A stretch of DNA of 64,000 bases from Massilia sp. MS-15. GTDB taxonomy: Bacteria > Pseudomonadota > Gammaproteobacteria > Burkholderiales > Burkholderiaceae_D. Below the pieces are notes generated by a model that worked only from the letters and a program-made list of their open reading frames with translations, was not told where the DNA came from and did no database searches. The DNA is taken from NCBI RefSeq assembly GCF_020176695.1, contig NZ_JAIWIA010000027.1, forward strand, positions 1 through 64,000, given 5' to 3'. The translations under genes were made by a program, and so were the position numbers. This document shows, in pieces, positions 11,224 to 20,425 of this stretch (its first letter is position 1; each line of letters opens with the position of its first letter).

Positions 11224-11820
11224 CTACAGCAGCGCGTCGCGCCGGGCGGCGGCCAGTTCCTTCATCGCGCCGCGCTGCGCGTCCGACAGGGCCCGGTAGG
11301 GAATCGGCAGCGTGCCGCGCTTGAGCACCATCATGAAGCCGCGCGTGTAGGTGCGCACGCCGATCACGTCTTCCCAGCCGATCAGGGTCACGCCGCCGCT
11401 GGTGCGCACGATGCCGTGCTGGTCGATCGTGAATTCGTAGGTGCGCCGGCCGCGCCCCAGCATGACGAAATGCAGGGCCGCGCTCAGGGTGCTTTTCAGG
11501 CGCAGGTAGAGACTGGCGGGCCAGCGGATGCGGCGCCGGCGGATCAGGAAGCCGGCATGGTCCCACATGAAGCTGAGGTACTCGCCCAGCGTATAGCGGA
11601 CGAAGAAATGCAGTCCGGATAATGGTACCGGTGGTATCGGTGGTATCGGAGAAACAGGGGCTGTGGCGGGATCGGCGTTCGCCGCTGCGTCGACCGGGCC
11701 GTCATGGGTGGGCAACTGCAGCGCATCGTCGACACCGGCGCCATGCTGGGCCAGCATCGCCAGCGGCTGTTCGCTTCCCACTCCATTGCTTCGCGGCCTC
11801 GGGTGATTAAACGACAACAT
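11224..11820 (-). CDS. YcxB-like family membrane-associated protein
   Basis: A 198-residue protein. The C-terminal region (about 110-180: YEFTIDQHGIVRTSGG, IGWEDVIGVRTYTRGFMMVL) matches the YcxB-like pattern, a small beta-rich domain usually found next to membrane helices. Unusually there is no clear paired-helix region; a moderately hydrophobic stretch (HFFVRYTLGEYLSFMW) lies at about 88-105. Residues 50-65 include a short PIPPIPPVP repeat. The ATG at 11820 has AGGGG about seven bases upstream. It is convergent with the ygjP-like gene. Function unknown; the family assignment is moderate. Confidence 0.6.
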   Translation of the reverse strand: MLSFNHPRPRSNGVGSEQPLAMLAQHGAGVDDALQLPTHDGPVDAAANADPATAPVSPIPPIPPVPLSGLHFFVRYTLGEYLSFMWDHAGFLIRRRRIRWPASLYLRLKSTLSAALHFVMLGRGRRTYEFTIDQHGIVRTSGGVTLIGWEDVIGVRTYTRGFMMVLKRGTLPIPYRALSDAQRGAMKELAAARRDALL

Positions 11821-11869
11821 TGCGCATCCCCTGTAATGATCCGAGCTCGAACCGGAATGGTAACAAAAG

Positions 11870-13162
11870 CTACCCGATAAGTCGCCGCAGCAGTTCAAGC
11901 GTGCGCAGGGTGGCGCCGCGGTGGCGCCCTGCGAAGGCCAGCGCATGCGCGCCCATCGCGGCGCGCGCCGCGCCGTCCGCGAGCAGGCCCAGGGCCGCCG
12001 CGGCCAGGGCGTCGGCATCGGCCACGCGCACGGCGGCACCGGCGCGCACCGCTTCCTCGCTGGCGTCGGCGAAATTGAAGGTGTGCTCGCCCAGCAGCAC
12101 CGGCTTGCCGAGCGCGCAGGCCTCGATCAGGTTCTGGCCGCCGAGCGGCATCAGGCTGCCGCCGATGAAGGCGCAATCGCAGGCGGCGTAATAGGCGAAC
12201 ATTTCGCCCATCGAGTCGCCCAGCAGCACCTCGGCCGCGCCGATGCCGCCGATCCCCCCGCCCTCCAGGGCCGAACGGCGCGCCACCCGCAGGCCGCGCG
12301 CCGCCGCCAGTTTTTCCACCTCGTCGAAGCGCTGCGGATGACGCGGCACCAGCGCCAGCAGCGCATCGGCCGGCTTGCCGGATGCGCGCTGCCAGGCATC
12401 GAGCACCAGTGCCTCCTCGCCCTCGCGCGTGCTGGCGCACAGGAACAGGGGGCGGCCGCCGCATTGCGCGCGCAGCCAGGCACCCTTGTCCAGCGCCGCC
12501 TGCGGCGGGACCACGTCGAACTTGATGCTGCCGGTGACCTCGACCCGGGGCGCGCCGAGCGAGCGGATGCGGGTGGCGTCGGCCTCGGTCTGGGCCGCCA
12601 CCAGGCCGATGGCGCCGGCGGCCTCCCCCATCAGCGCGCCCATCCTGCGGCCGCGCCGCAGCGAGCGTTCCGACAGGCGCGCGTTCACCAGGGCCACCGG
12701 CACCCCGGCCCTGGCGCAGCCGGCGATCAGGTTCGGCCATACCTCCGTCTCCATCAGGATGCACAGGCGCGGCCGCCAGCGGCGCAGGAAGCGCCCGACC
12801 ATGAAGCCGGTGTCGTAGGGCAGGTAGGATTGCAGCACCCGTTCGCCATGGCGGCCGAACAGGGCCTTGCCGGTGGCGCGGCCGGTCGGCGTCATGTGGG
12901 TGAGCAGGATGCGGGCCTCGGGGTAGGCTGCCAGCAGGGCCTCGACCAGGGGTTCGGCGGCGCGGGTCTCGCCCACCGATACGGCATGTACCCAGAGCGT
13001 CATGCGCGCCGGCGCGGCCTGCACCGCCGCTGGCCCCGCGCCGCCCAGGCGTTCGGTCCAGTGGGCGCGGTAGCCGGGCTCGCGGCGCCCGCGCCACCAC
13101 AGGCGGGCCAGCACCAGCGGCATGGCCAGCCACCAGGCCAGCGAATACAGCCAGCGCGTCAA
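11870..13162 (-). CDS. waaA: 3-deoxy-D-manno-octulosonic acid (Kdo) transferase WaaA
   Basis: This inner-membrane GT30 glycosyltransferase attaches Kdo to lipid IVA in LPS inner-core synthesis. It has 430 residues, with an N-terminal membrane anchor (WLYSLAWWLAMPLVLARLWW), the acceptor-domain strand VHAVSVGETRAAEPLVEAL, the ILMETEVWPN motif, and the donor-site block GGSLMPLGGQNLIEACALGKPV. The frame is open far upstream into waaC, but the natural start is TTG at 13162, sharing a TTGA overlap with the waaC stop. It is the second gene of a waaC-waaA pair. Confidence 0.94.
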   Translation of the reverse strand: MTRWLYSLAWWLAMPLVLARLWWRGRREPGYRAHWTERLGGAGPAAVQAAPARMTLWVHAVSVGETRAAEPLVEALLAAYPEARILLTHMTPTGRATGKALFGRHGERVLQSYLPYDTGFMVGRFLRRWRPRLCILMETEVWPNLIAGCARAGVPVALVNARLSERSLRRGRRMGALMGEAAGAIGLVAAQTEADATRIRSLGAPRVEVTGSIKFDVVPPQAALDKGAWLRAQCGGRPLFLCASTREGEEALVLDAWQRASGKPADALLALVPRHPQRFDEVEKLAAARGLRVARRSALEGGGIGGIGAAEVLLGDSMGEMFAYYAACDCAFIGGSLMPLGGQNLIEACALGKPVLLGEHTFNFADASEEAVRAGAAVRVADADALAAAALGLLADGAARAAMGAHALAFAGRHRGATLRTLELLRRLIG

Positions 13163-14154
13163 GGCCGGGCCTCCGCCGCGCCCTCCAGCAGGCCGCGCGC
13201 GGCGGCGATCACCTCGGTAGCGGAGGGCGGCGCACCGAGGTCGCCCAGGTTGACGATCCGGTCCGACCAGTTGCCTTCGGTCTTCCACTTCGGCGAGTCG
13301 CAGTAGATCTCGACGGTCGGGCGCAGGAAGGCGGCCGCGATGTGGGTCAGGCCGGTATCGACGCCGACCGCCAGGCGCGCATGCTGGGCCAGCGCCACCG
13401 CATCCATCATCGACAGCTGCGGCAGCACGCGCGCGTTCGGCAGGCCGGCCGCCAGCAGCTCGGCTTCCTGCCGCTCCTGGGGCGAGCCCCAGGGCAGCAG
13501 CACCGTCAGCGGCGCCAGCGCCTGCCCCAGCGCGATCCAGTCCGCGCGCGGCCACTTCTTGGCCGCGCGCGCGGTGCCGTGGAAGAACACGGCATAGTCC
13601 TGGGCCGGCAGGAAGTCCGGCCGCGCGGCCGCCTGCGGCGCCGGCAGCCCGAAGTCGGGTGCGCTGTCGACCTGGTAGCCGAGGGCCGCCGCGGCCACCA
13701 GGCGCCCGCGCGCCACCGCATGGGTGCGCGGGTTGAGCGGAATGCTGTGGGTATGGAAGATGCGCGAGATGCCTTCGTAGCCGGAACCTTCGCTGCCGTT
13801 GGCCAGGCCCACCTTGCGCCCGCCGCGACGGGTACGGGCGGCGCCCATGATGATGCCGGTCTTGAGCAGGCCCTGGGTGTCGAACACGATGTCGTATTCT
13901 TCCTCGCGCAAGGTAGAGAAGAAGGCCTTGATCTCGGCCCGCGTCTCGGCCTTGCCCAGGCTCTTGCGCCAGCGCCGCAGCGCCCACGGGATGATCTTGC
14001 GCACGCGCGGATTCAGGCGCACCAGGCTGGTATAGCCCTCTTCCACCACCCAGTCGATGGTGGCGCCCGGATGCTGGCGCAGCAGGTCGGCCACCATCGG
14101 CAGGTTGTGCAGCACGTCGCCCAGCGAGGACACGCGCACCAAGAGGATCTTCAC
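13159..14154 (-). CDS. waaC: Lipopolysaccharide heptosyltransferase I (WaaC)
   Basis: A 331-residue GT9 enzyme that adds the first L-glycero-D-manno-heptose to Kdo2-lipid A. It starts MKILLVRVSSLGDVLHNLP, the WaaC N-terminal signature. The GT9 C-terminal ADP-heptose block VGVDTGLTHIAAAFLRPTV is present. The ending overlaps waaA by four bases. It uses the ADP-heptose to which gmhB contributes. The phosphomannomutase lies 10 bases upstream, so the three genes are probably one operon. Confidence 0.95.
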   Translation of the reverse strand: MKILLVRVSSLGDVLHNLPMVADLLRQHPGATIDWVVEEGYTSLVRLNPRVRKIIPWALRRWRKSLGKAETRAEIKAFFSTLREEEYDIVFDTQGLLKTGIIMGAARTRRGGRKVGLANGSEGSGYEGISRIFHTHSIPLNPRTHAVARGRLVAAAALGYQVDSAPDFGLPAPQAAARPDFLPAQDYAVFFHGTARAAKKWPRADWIALGQALAPLTVLLPWGSPQERQEAELLAAGLPNARVLPQLSMMDAVALAQHARLAVGVDTGLTHIAAAFLRPTVEIYCDSPKWKTEGNWSDRIVNLGDLGAPPSATEVIAAARGLLEGAAEARP

Positions 14155-14164
14155 CGTGCGGTCC

Positions 14165-15547
14165 TCAGAACGGCAGTTCCGCGTCCGGCCTGGCCGCCAG
14201 GATCACCGACTTGAACTCGGCCTGGATGCGCGCCAGGGCCTCCGGATTCTCGCCTTCGAAGCGCAGCACGACTACCGGGGTGGTGTTCGAGGAGCGGGCC
14301 AGGCCGAAGCCGTCCGGATATTCCACCCGCAGGCCGTCGATGCCGTTGATGCTGGTGGAGCTCGGGAAGCTGGCGTTGGCGCGCAGGCTGTCGATCAGCG
14401 CGAAGTTCTCGCCCTCCTTCAGGTGCAGGTGCAGTTCCGGGGTGCTCGAGGCGATCGGCAGGCTGTTCAGCAGCCTGGAAGGATCGCTTTCCCTGGCCAG
14501 GATCTCGAGCATGCGCGCGCCGGCATACAGGCCATCGTCGAAGCCGTACCAGCGATCCTTGAAGAAGATGTGGCCGCTCATCTCGCCGCCCAGCGGCGAA
14601 CCGGTTTCCTTCAGCTTGGCCTTGACCAGCGAGTGGCCGGTCTTCCACATCAGCGGCTTGCCGCCGGCCTGCTCGATCCAGGGCGCGAGGTGGCGCGTGC
14701 ACTTGACGTCGTACAGGATCTCGGCGCCCGGGTTGCGCGACAGGACATCGGTGGCGAACAGCATCATCTGGCGGTCAGGGAAGATGATCTGGCCGTCCTT
14801 GGTGACGACACCCAGGCGGTCGCCGTCGCCGTCGAAGGCCAGGCCGATCTCGGCGTCGGTGTCCTGCAGGGCCTTGATGAGGTCCTGCAGGTTTTCCGGG
14901 TGCGCCGGGTCGGGGTGGTGGTTCGGGAAGTGGCCGTCCACGTCGCAGAACAGTTCGACGACCTCGCAGCCCATGCCGCGGAACAGGTCGGGGGCGAAGG
15001 CGCCGGCCACGCCGTTGCCGCAATCGACCGCGATCTTGATCGGGCGCGCCAGCTTGACGTCATTGACGATGCGTTCCAGGTAGGCTTTGCTAATGTCATG
15101 GGTGCCGTATTCGCCGCGCTGTTCAGCGATCTTCTGGTCGTACGCCGCGATGCTGTCGTGCAGGGCCAGGATGGCGTCGCCATGGATCGCCTCGCCCGCC
15201 AGCACCATCTTGAAGCCGTTGTAGTCCGGCGGGTTGTGGCTGCCGGTGACCATGATGCCCGAGCGGCTATCGAGCACGTTGGTGGCGAAGTAGACCATCG
15301 GGGTGGCGACCATGCCGAGGTCGATCACGCCGACGCCGGCGTCGCGCAGGCCTTCGGCCAGGGCCGCGGCCAGGCCGGGACCGGACAGGCGGCCGTCGCG
15401 CCCGATCACGACCTTGCGCTCTCCCTTGGCCAGCGCGGCGGCGCCAAAGGCGCGGCCGATATCGCGCGCGATGCCTTCGTCGAGCGTCTTGCCGATCACG
15501 CCGCGAATGTCATAAGCCTTGAAGATGGTTTTCGAGAGAGGGAGCAT
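14165..15547 (-). CDS. Phosphomannomutase/phosphoglucomutase (AlgC/ManB type)
   Basis: A 460-residue alpha-D-phosphohexomutase that interconverts hexose 6- and 1-phosphates to supply GDP-mannose, glucose-1-P or LPS and exopolysaccharide precursors. The phosphoserine is Ser103 in TGSHNPPDYNGFK. The Mg-binding loop FDGDGDRLGVV and the sugar-binding GGEMSGHIFFKD loop are present. It begins MLPLSKTIFKAYDIRG. Length and motifs fit the dual-specificity AlgC group. It is the first gene of the pgm-waaC-waaA set; a 198-base gap separates it from the hns-type gene. Confidence 0.93.
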   Translation of the reverse strand: MLPLSKTIFKAYDIRGVIGKTLDEGIARDIGRAFGAAALAKGERKVVIGRDGRLSGPGLAAALAEGLRDAGVGVIDLGMVATPMVYFATNVLDSRSGIMVTGSHNPPDYNGFKMVLAGEAIHGDAILALHDSIAAYDQKIAEQRGEYGTHDISKAYLERIVNDVKLARPIKIAVDCGNGVAGAFAPDLFRGMGCEVVELFCDVDGHFPNHHPDPAHPENLQDLIKALQDTDAEIGLAFDGDGDRLGVVTKDGQIIFPDRQMMLFATDVLSRNPGAEILYDVKCTRHLAPWIEQAGGKPLMWKTGHSLVKAKLKETGSPLGGEMSGHIFFKDRWYGFDDGLYAGARMLEILARESDPSRLLNSLPIASSTPELHLHLKEGENFALIDSLRANASFPSSTSINGIDGLRVEYPDGFGLARSSNTTPVVVLRFEGENPEALARIQAEFKSVILAARPDAELPF

Positions 15548-15745
15548 GGTTTCCTTGAAAAGCGGGAGGCGCGGGCGTGCATGAGCCGCCGGGGAATCGG
15601 CGCCGAATGATCGGGGTGGCTAGTTGGAGGAATGACAAATGCGGCTATTGTAGCGGCAAGCAGCGTCGCGTGGGAATCGGACGGACCGCTTGCGCGCGCG
15701 GTGCGCGGCCGCCGGAGCGGCCGCGGAGGAGACCCGGGCCTGCGT
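15548..15745. other. Intergenic region with GC-rich hairpin downstream of the H-NS gene
   Basis: No gene is supported. A perfect stem GCGGCCGC - CGGA - GCGGCCGC occupies 15705-15724, about 21 bases past the stop of the minus-strand H-NS-family gene. It lacks a clear T-run, so it may be a weak or Rho-assisted terminator. The rest also holds the 5' leader of the phosphohexomutase gene. Confidence 0.4.
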
Positions 15746-16075
15746 TCAGACGCGCAGCTTGTCGAGCGACTTGCCGCCCTCGACCCATTCCTTGACCCAT
15801 TTCGGCTGGCGGCCGCGGCCGGTCCACTGCTGCGACGCATTGTCGGGGTGACGGAAGCGCACGGCGACGGTATTGCCTTTATTCGATGCGCCCTTGGCGG
15901 CGCCGCGGCCGCCGGTGGCCAGCAGGTCCTTGAGGGGCACGCCAACGCTTTGCGCGATGGCCAGAATCTGTTCGCGCGCTTTTTGCACTTCCTGTACTTC
16001 GCGCGTTTTCATCTCCTGCTTTATTTGCTCCTGCAGGTTGCGCAAATCGCTTATGGACATATTGGACAGATCCAT
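15746..16075 (-). CDS. H-NS histone-family nucleoid protein
   Basis: A 109-residue DNA-binding protein of the H-NS/HvrA/BpH3 type. Residues 1-50 form a charged coiled-coil oligomerisation region (ISDLRNLQEQIKQEM...). The C-terminal DNA-binding domain carries FRHPDNASQQWTGRGRQPKW, the family core. Such proteins silence AT-rich or acquired DNA and condense the nucleoid. The ATG follows GAGGGAACCAAG, an acceptable Shine-Dalgarno. The promoter region has 12-bp direct repeats (16132-16167), possibly a self-regulatory site. The next gene is noticeably AT-richer than the surroundings, the kind of sequence H-NS binds. Confidence 0.93.
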   Translation of the reverse strand: MDLSNMSISDLRNLQEQIKQEMKTREVQEVQKAREQILAIAQSVGVPLKDLLATGGRGAAKGASNKGNTVAVRFRHPDNASQQWTGRGRQPKWVKEWVEGGKSLDKLRV

Positions 16076-16131
16076 CTTGGTTCCCTCGTCAGTGAAAAAG
16101 TTGAAACAGATTAAAGCAGCTTGATGCAGCC

Positions 16132-16167
16132 TCCGTTACAGAATCCGTTACAGAATCTGTTACGGCA
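16132..16167. repeat. 12-bp direct repeats upstream of the H-NS gene
   Basis: Two exact copies of TCCGTTACAGAA (16132-16143, 16144-16155) are followed by a degenerate third, TCTGTTACGGCA (16156-16167). They lie about 57-92 bases upstream of the H-NS-family start codon, where an operator or upstream activating region would sit. Function is inferred from position only. Confidence 0.75.
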
Positions 16168-16212
16168 TGGCGAGAATCTCACCAAATTTCGCGACATACT
16201 ATCATTAATACT

Positions 16213-17313
16213 TCATTTCCGCTTTTTATTGTGCAGGAAAAGCCAGCGTGGCGACTTGAATCGAACAATACGCGCATATAACCAGAGGTAACTGATTATA
16301 AACAACAAACTGAAGAAGATCAGAAGTCCGGTGTTTTTCCAGAACACGGTTGCGGGAATCACTGCCATCAAGGAAAAGAGCCATAAATAGGGCGAGGTGC
16401 GCGCGTTCCGTTTCATCAATGCGCGCGCTTCACGCGGACCGACGGTCCATTGCACGATGCGGCGAAATATCAGGCTATGCAGATGAATACCATCCGGGAG
16501 TGCCGGCGATTTACCGCGCACGAACATCCGGCGATAGGCCGAGAATAAGGTTTCGAATGCGGGATAGATCAGCAGCAGCGCGGCATACCAGGTCGACACG
16601 CCAGGATTGCGCATCACCAGCAGCAGTGCGAGTTCGCCCAGCATGAAACCGATGAAGTAGGCGCCGCCATCGCCGAGGAATATCAGGCCGACCGGGTAAT
16701 TCCAGATCAGGAAACCGGCCGCGGCGCCAGCCACGATCAGCGCCGTCACCAGCACGTACATGTCACCGACCTGCAGCGCCACATAGGCCAGCGACAGCAG
16801 CATGCAAATGCTGACCATGCTGGCCAGCCCATTGAAGCCGTCGATAATGTTGACCGCATTCGCAATGCCGGCCACCGCCAGCACGGTCAGCGGCAGCACC
16901 AACAGGTTCAATTGCAGCGGCAGCACGCCCCAGGGTAAATCCAGGCGCACCAGTTTCGCGCCGAGCAGGTAATACGCGAGCAATGCCGCAAGCATCGTGA
17001 GCAGCAGCCGGCGGCCCGGAGAAACGCGGCCGGTACAGTCTTCGACGATGCCTCCGGCCATGGCGATGAATGCGCATCCGATCAGCGATGCAAGCCACGG
17101 ACCGAGCGTCAATTCGCGCAGCGTCGAAATGGCGCCGCTGAATAGGACCGCGAGAAAGATCGGGATTCCGCCGATACGCGCGACCGCATGGGTATGGAAC
17201 TTCTGCACACCTTCATAATCGCTGTCCAGCGCCGCGCCATTGCGCTTCGCGTACTTAATCACCAGCAGGGTCAGCAGCGCGCAGGCTACGAAACTGACGA
17301 AAAAGGAGAACAT
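16213..17313 (-). CDS. MraY/WecA-family undecaprenyl-phosphate sugar-1-phosphate transferase
   Basis: A 366-residue polytopic membrane enzyme of the PNPT family that transfers a sugar-1-phosphate from a UDP-sugar to undecaprenyl phosphate, starting O-antigen, exopolysaccharide or teichoic-type glycans. About ten to eleven hydrophobic helices are visible. Diagnostic motifs are VARIGGIPIFLAV near the N-terminus, NAVNIIDGFNGLA with the catalytic-type Asp, FLGDGGAYFIGF, and the cytoplasmic HIHH-like loop PDGIHLHSLIFRR. The start ATG at 17313 opens directly on a helix. It stands alone, with no glycan cluster around it. Its DNA is AT-richer than its neighbours and its codon use looks different, which suggests horizontal origin. 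The sugar specificity is unknown. Confidence 0.88.
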   Translation of the reverse strand: MFSFFVSFVACALLTLLVIKYAKRNGAALDSDYEGVQKFHTHAVARIGGIPIFLAVLFSGAISTLRELTLGPWLASLIGCAFIAMAGGIVEDCTGRVSPGRRLLLTMLAALLAYYLLGAKLVRLDLPWGVLPLQLNLLVLPLTVLAVAGIANAVNIIDGFNGLASMVSICMLLSLAYVALQVGDMYVLVTALIVAGAAAGFLIWNYPVGLIFLGDGGAYFIGFMLGELALLLVMRNPGVSTWYAALLLIYPAFETLFSAYRRMFVRGKSPALPDGIHLHSLIFRRIVQWTVGPREARALMKRNARTSPYLWLFSLMAVIPATVFWKNTGLLIFFSLLFIISYLWLYARIVRFKSPRWLFLHNKKRK

Positions 17314-17591
17314 TATTATGCTTTCGGTGCAATTACGTGAGCCGCTTTCGCATACGCGTCCGCGGAAAAACCACGGCACGCCGATCCCGCAAATGGTGGC
17401 CCATTGTACCGGAATGGACCGTGTTTTCCGGAAGCGGATACACGGCTGTGCGCCCTCATTCGACTGGATCAAATGCGCGCAGCATTTTCCCCGCGGCATG
17501 CGCCGCAGCGTCTCTGCGTGAAATCATTTAGTATCCGAAAATGCCGGCCACCCGGCACCGCTTACTTCGCTTCACCAGGACGACAATCACC

Positions 17592-18449
17592 ATGAGAACC
17601 TACGCCATCGGCGACCTGCAGGGCTGCGCCCACGAAGCCCGGCTCCTGATCGAACGCATCGCCGACGACGCCCGGCAACACGGCCCGGAAGCACCGCGCA
17701 TCCTGTTCGTCGGCGACCTGATCAACCGCGGTCCGGATTCGCTGAGCGCGCTGCGCCGCATGAAGGCGCTGTCCGAGGCCGATCCCGGCCGTGTCGAGGC
17801 CCTGCTCGGCAACCACGACCTGCACCTGATCGCGGTTGCCGCCGGCGCGCAGCGCGCCAGCCGTTCCGATACGCTGGAAGAGATCCTGGCCGCGCCCGAC
17901 CGCGACGACCTGGTCGCCTGGCTGCGCCAGCGCCCCCTGGCGATGTTCGTCGATGCCCACCTGCTGGTGCACGCCGGCGTCGCCCCGCAATGGGATGCGG
18001 CGCAGACCATGGCGCTGGCGCACGAGGTGGAAAGCGCGCTGCGCGGCCCCGACTGGATCGATTTCCTGCGCGAGATGTATGGCAACGAGCCGGACCGCTG
18101 GGACGAGGGCCTGCGGGGCAGCGCGCGCCTGCGCTGCATCGTCAATGCGCTGACCCGCATGCGCCTGTGCGCGCCGGACGGGCGCATGGACTTCCTGCAC
18201 AAGGAAAGCGGGCAAGGGCCGCAAGGCTCGGACCTGCTGCCCTGGTTCGATCTGCCGCAGCGGCGCACCCGCGACGTGACCGTGGTGTTCGGCCACTGGT
18301 CGGCGCTGGGCCTGGTACTGCGGCCGAACCTGGTGGGCCTGGACAGTGGCTGCGTGTGGGGCGGGAAGCTGACGGCGGTGTGCCTGGACGACCGCTCGCT
18401 GCTGCAGGTGGATTGTCCCGAGTATCGGGAACACAGCGGCAAACAGTGA
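17592..18449 (+). CDS. apaH: Symmetrical bis(5'-nucleosyl)-tetraphosphatase ApaH
   Basis: A 285-residue calcineurin-like phosphoesterase that hydrolyses Ap4A to two ADP and can decap Np4-RNA. Metallophosphatase motifs are GDLQG (7-11), GDLINRGPDS (41-50), GNHD (73-76), a later HAGV and GHW. The first motif has Gln where many phosphatases have His (GDxHG); I recall the same in Pseudomonas-type ApaH, so activity is not in doubt. The start follows AGGACGACAATCACC. TAGTAT at 17529-17534 could be a -10 box, but no good -35 partner is seen. Confidence 0.93.
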   Translation: MRTYAIGDLQGCAHEARLLIERIADDARQHGPEAPRILFVGDLINRGPDSLSALRRMKALSEADPGRVEALLGNHDLHLIAVAAGAQRASRSDTLEEILAAPDRDDLVAWLRQRPLAMFVDAHLLVHAGVAPQWDAAQTMALAHEVESALRGPDWIDFLREMYGNEPDRWDEGLRGSARLRCIVNALTRMRLCAPDGRMDFLHKESGQGPQGSDLLPWFDLPQRRTRDVTVVFGHWSALGLVLRPNLVGLDSGCVWGGKLTAVCLDDRSLLQVDCPEYREHSGKQ

Positions 18450-18462
18450 TGCCCGTTTGCGG

Positions 18463-20325
18463 TCAGCGCTTGAGCTGGCTCAGGTCGCGCACGGCCCCAC
18501 GATCCGCCGACGTCGTGAGCGCCGCATACGCCTGCAGCGCCTGCGACACATAGCGCTCGCGCCCCGCCGGCTTCCACGCATCCGCACCGCGCTCTTCCAT
18601 CTTTCCGCGGCGCTGCGCCAGTTCCTCGGCACTCACGCGCAGGTCGATCGTGCGGTTCGGGATGTCGATGTCGATCATGTCGCCCTCTTCCACCAGGCCG
18701 ATCGCGCCGCCTTCGGCCGCTTCCGGGGAGGCGTGGCCGATCACCAGGCCCGAGGAGCCGCCCGAGAAGCGTCCGTCCGTGAACAGCGCGCAGGCCTTGC
18801 CGAGTCCCTTGGACTTGATGTACGAGGTCGGGTACAGCATCTCCTGCATGCCCGGACCGCCCTTTGGGCCCTCGTAGCGGATGATGACGACGTCGCCGGC
18901 CTGTACCGTGTCACCGAGGATGCCCTCGACCGCCGCGTCCTGGCTCTCGAACACACGCGCCTTGCCGGAGAATTGCAGGATGCTCTCGTCCACCCCCGCC
19001 GTCTTCACGATGCAGCCCTTCTCGGCGATGTTCCCGTACAGGACCGCCAGGCCGCCATCCTGCGAGTAGGCGTGCGCGCGGTCGCGGATGCAGCCCGTGC
19101 TGCGGTCCAGGTCGTTCTCGTCGAAGCGCTCGGCCTGCGAAAAGGCGACCTGGGTCGGCACGCCGCCCGGCGCCGCGCGGAACAGCTGGTGCACGCCTGG
19201 ATCGTCGCTGCGCTTGATGTCGTACTTCTCGATCGCTTCACCCATCGTGGGGGTGTGCACGGTGGGAAGCGAAGTGTCGAGCAGGCCGGCGCGCGCGAGC
19301 TCGCCCAGGATCGCGAAGATGCCGCCGGCGCGGTGCACGTCTTCGATGTGGTACTTGTCGGTCATCGGCGCCACCTTGCACAGGCAGGGCACCTTGCGCG
19401 AGATGCGGTCGATGTCGGCCATGCTGAATTCCACGCCGGCCTCGTGCGCCGCCGCGAGCAGGTGCAGCACGGTGTTGGTGGAGCCGCCCATCGAGACGTC
19501 CAGCGCCATCGCGTTCTCGAACGCCGCCCTGGAGGCGATCGAGCGCGGCAGCACGGAATCGTCGTCGCCTTCGTAGTGGCGCTTGGCGATCTCCACGATC
19601 AGGCGGCCGGCGCGCAGGAACAGTTCCTTGCGGTCCGCGTGGGTGGCGAGGATGGTGCCGTTGCCCGGCAGGGACAGGCCCAGCGCCTCGGTCAGGCAGT
19701 TCATCGAGTTCGCCGTGAACATGCCCGAGCAAGAGCCGCAGGTCGGGCAGGCCGAGCGCTCGACTTCCGCCACGTCGGCATCCGATATCTTGCTGTCGCC
19801 GGCCTGGATCATGGCGTCGACCAGGTCGAGCTTGATGATCTTGCGGTCATTATTCACGACCTTGACGACCTTGCCCGCCTCCATCGGGCCGCCGGAGACG
19901 AACACGGTCGGGATGTTCAGGCGCATCGCGGCCATCAGCATGCCGGGGGTGATCTTGTCACAGTTCGAGATGCACACCATGGCGTCGGCGCAGTGGGCGT
20001 TGACCATGTACTCGACCGAGTCGGCGATCAGGTCGCGCGACGGCAGCGAGTACAGCATGCCGCCGTGGCCCATGGCGATGCCGTCGTCGACGGCGATGGT
20101 GTTGAATTCCTTGGCCACCCCGCCGGCCGCTTCGATCTCGCGCGCCACTATCTGGCCCAGGTCCTTCAGGTGCACGTGGCCGGGCACGAACTGGGTGAAG
20201 GAATTGACCACGGCGATGATCGGCTTGTCGAAGTCGCCGTCCTTCATGCCGGTGGCGCGCCACAGGGCGCGCGCGCCGGCCATGTTGCGGCCCTGAGTGG
20301 TGGTGCGGGAACGGTAGGTGGGCAT
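18463..20325 (-). CDS. ilvD: Dihydroxy-acid dehydratase (IlvD)
   Basis: A 620-residue Fe-S enzyme that dehydrates 2,3-dihydroxy-isovalerate and -methylvalerate in branched-chain amino-acid synthesis. Cysteine ligands are Cys122 (NCDKITPGM) and Cys193/196/199 ([11 protein letters not shown]). The [10 protein letters not shown] segment matches the long E. coli-like [4Fe-4S] form rather than the [2Fe-2S] form with a third early Cys. GAGGAGACCAGC precedes the ATG as a good ribosome site. It lies 90 bases downstream of a PlsC-type gene on the same strand. Confidence 0.97.
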   Translation of the reverse strand: MPTYRSRTTTQGRNMAGARALWRATGMKDGDFDKPIIAVVNSFTQFVPGHVHLKDLGQIVAREIEAAGGVAKEFNTIAVDDGIAMGHGGMLYSLPSRDLIADSVEYMVNAHCADAMVCISNCDKITPGMLMAAMRLNIPTVFVSGGPMEAGKVVKVVNNDRKIIKLDLVDAMIQAGDSKISDADVAEVERSACPTCGSCSGMFTANSMNCLTEALGLSLPGNGTILATHADRKELFLRAGRLIVEIAKRHYEGDDDSVLPRSIASRAAFENAMALDVSMGGSTNTVLHLLAAAHEAGVEFSMADIDRISRKVPCLCKVAPMTDKYHIEDVHRAGGIFAILGELARAGLLDTSLPTVHTPTMGEAIEKYDIKRSDDPGVHQLFRAAPGGVPTQVAFSQAERFDENDLDRSTGCIRDRAHAYSQDGGLAVLYGNIAEKGCIVKTAGVDESILQFSGKARVFESQDAAVEGILGDTVQAGDVVIIRYEGPKGGPGMQEMLYPTSYIKSKGLGKACALFTDGRFSGGSSGLVIGHASPEAAEGGAIGLVEEGDMIDIDIPNRTIDLRVSAEELAQRRGKMEERGADAWKPAGRERYVSQALQAYAALTTSADRGAVRDLSQLKR

Positions 20326-20406
20326 GCTGGTCTCCTCGGCGGGCTGGGCAAAGCACCAGCGTGCCCTGCGGGCTGTGAGTTGTCCAATATATGATTCAGC
20401 GTGCTG

Positions 20407-20425
20407 TGATACGTTTTATGTATCA
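20407..20425. repeat. Inverted repeat TGATAC-N7-GTATCA at the end of the PlsC-type gene
   Basis: A perfect 6-bp inverted repeat (20407-20412 and 20420-20425) with a 7-base AT-rich loop straddles the TAA stop of the upstream PlsC-type gene and lies about 82-100 bases before ilvD. No T-run follows, so a protein-binding site or an RNA stem-loop ending the upstream transcript are both possible. Confidence 0.4.

Noticed and set aside
18457..20394. 645-residue frame opposite ilvD
   Set aside because: ilvD on the minus strand is complete with all cysteine ligands; the plus-strand frame is compositional.
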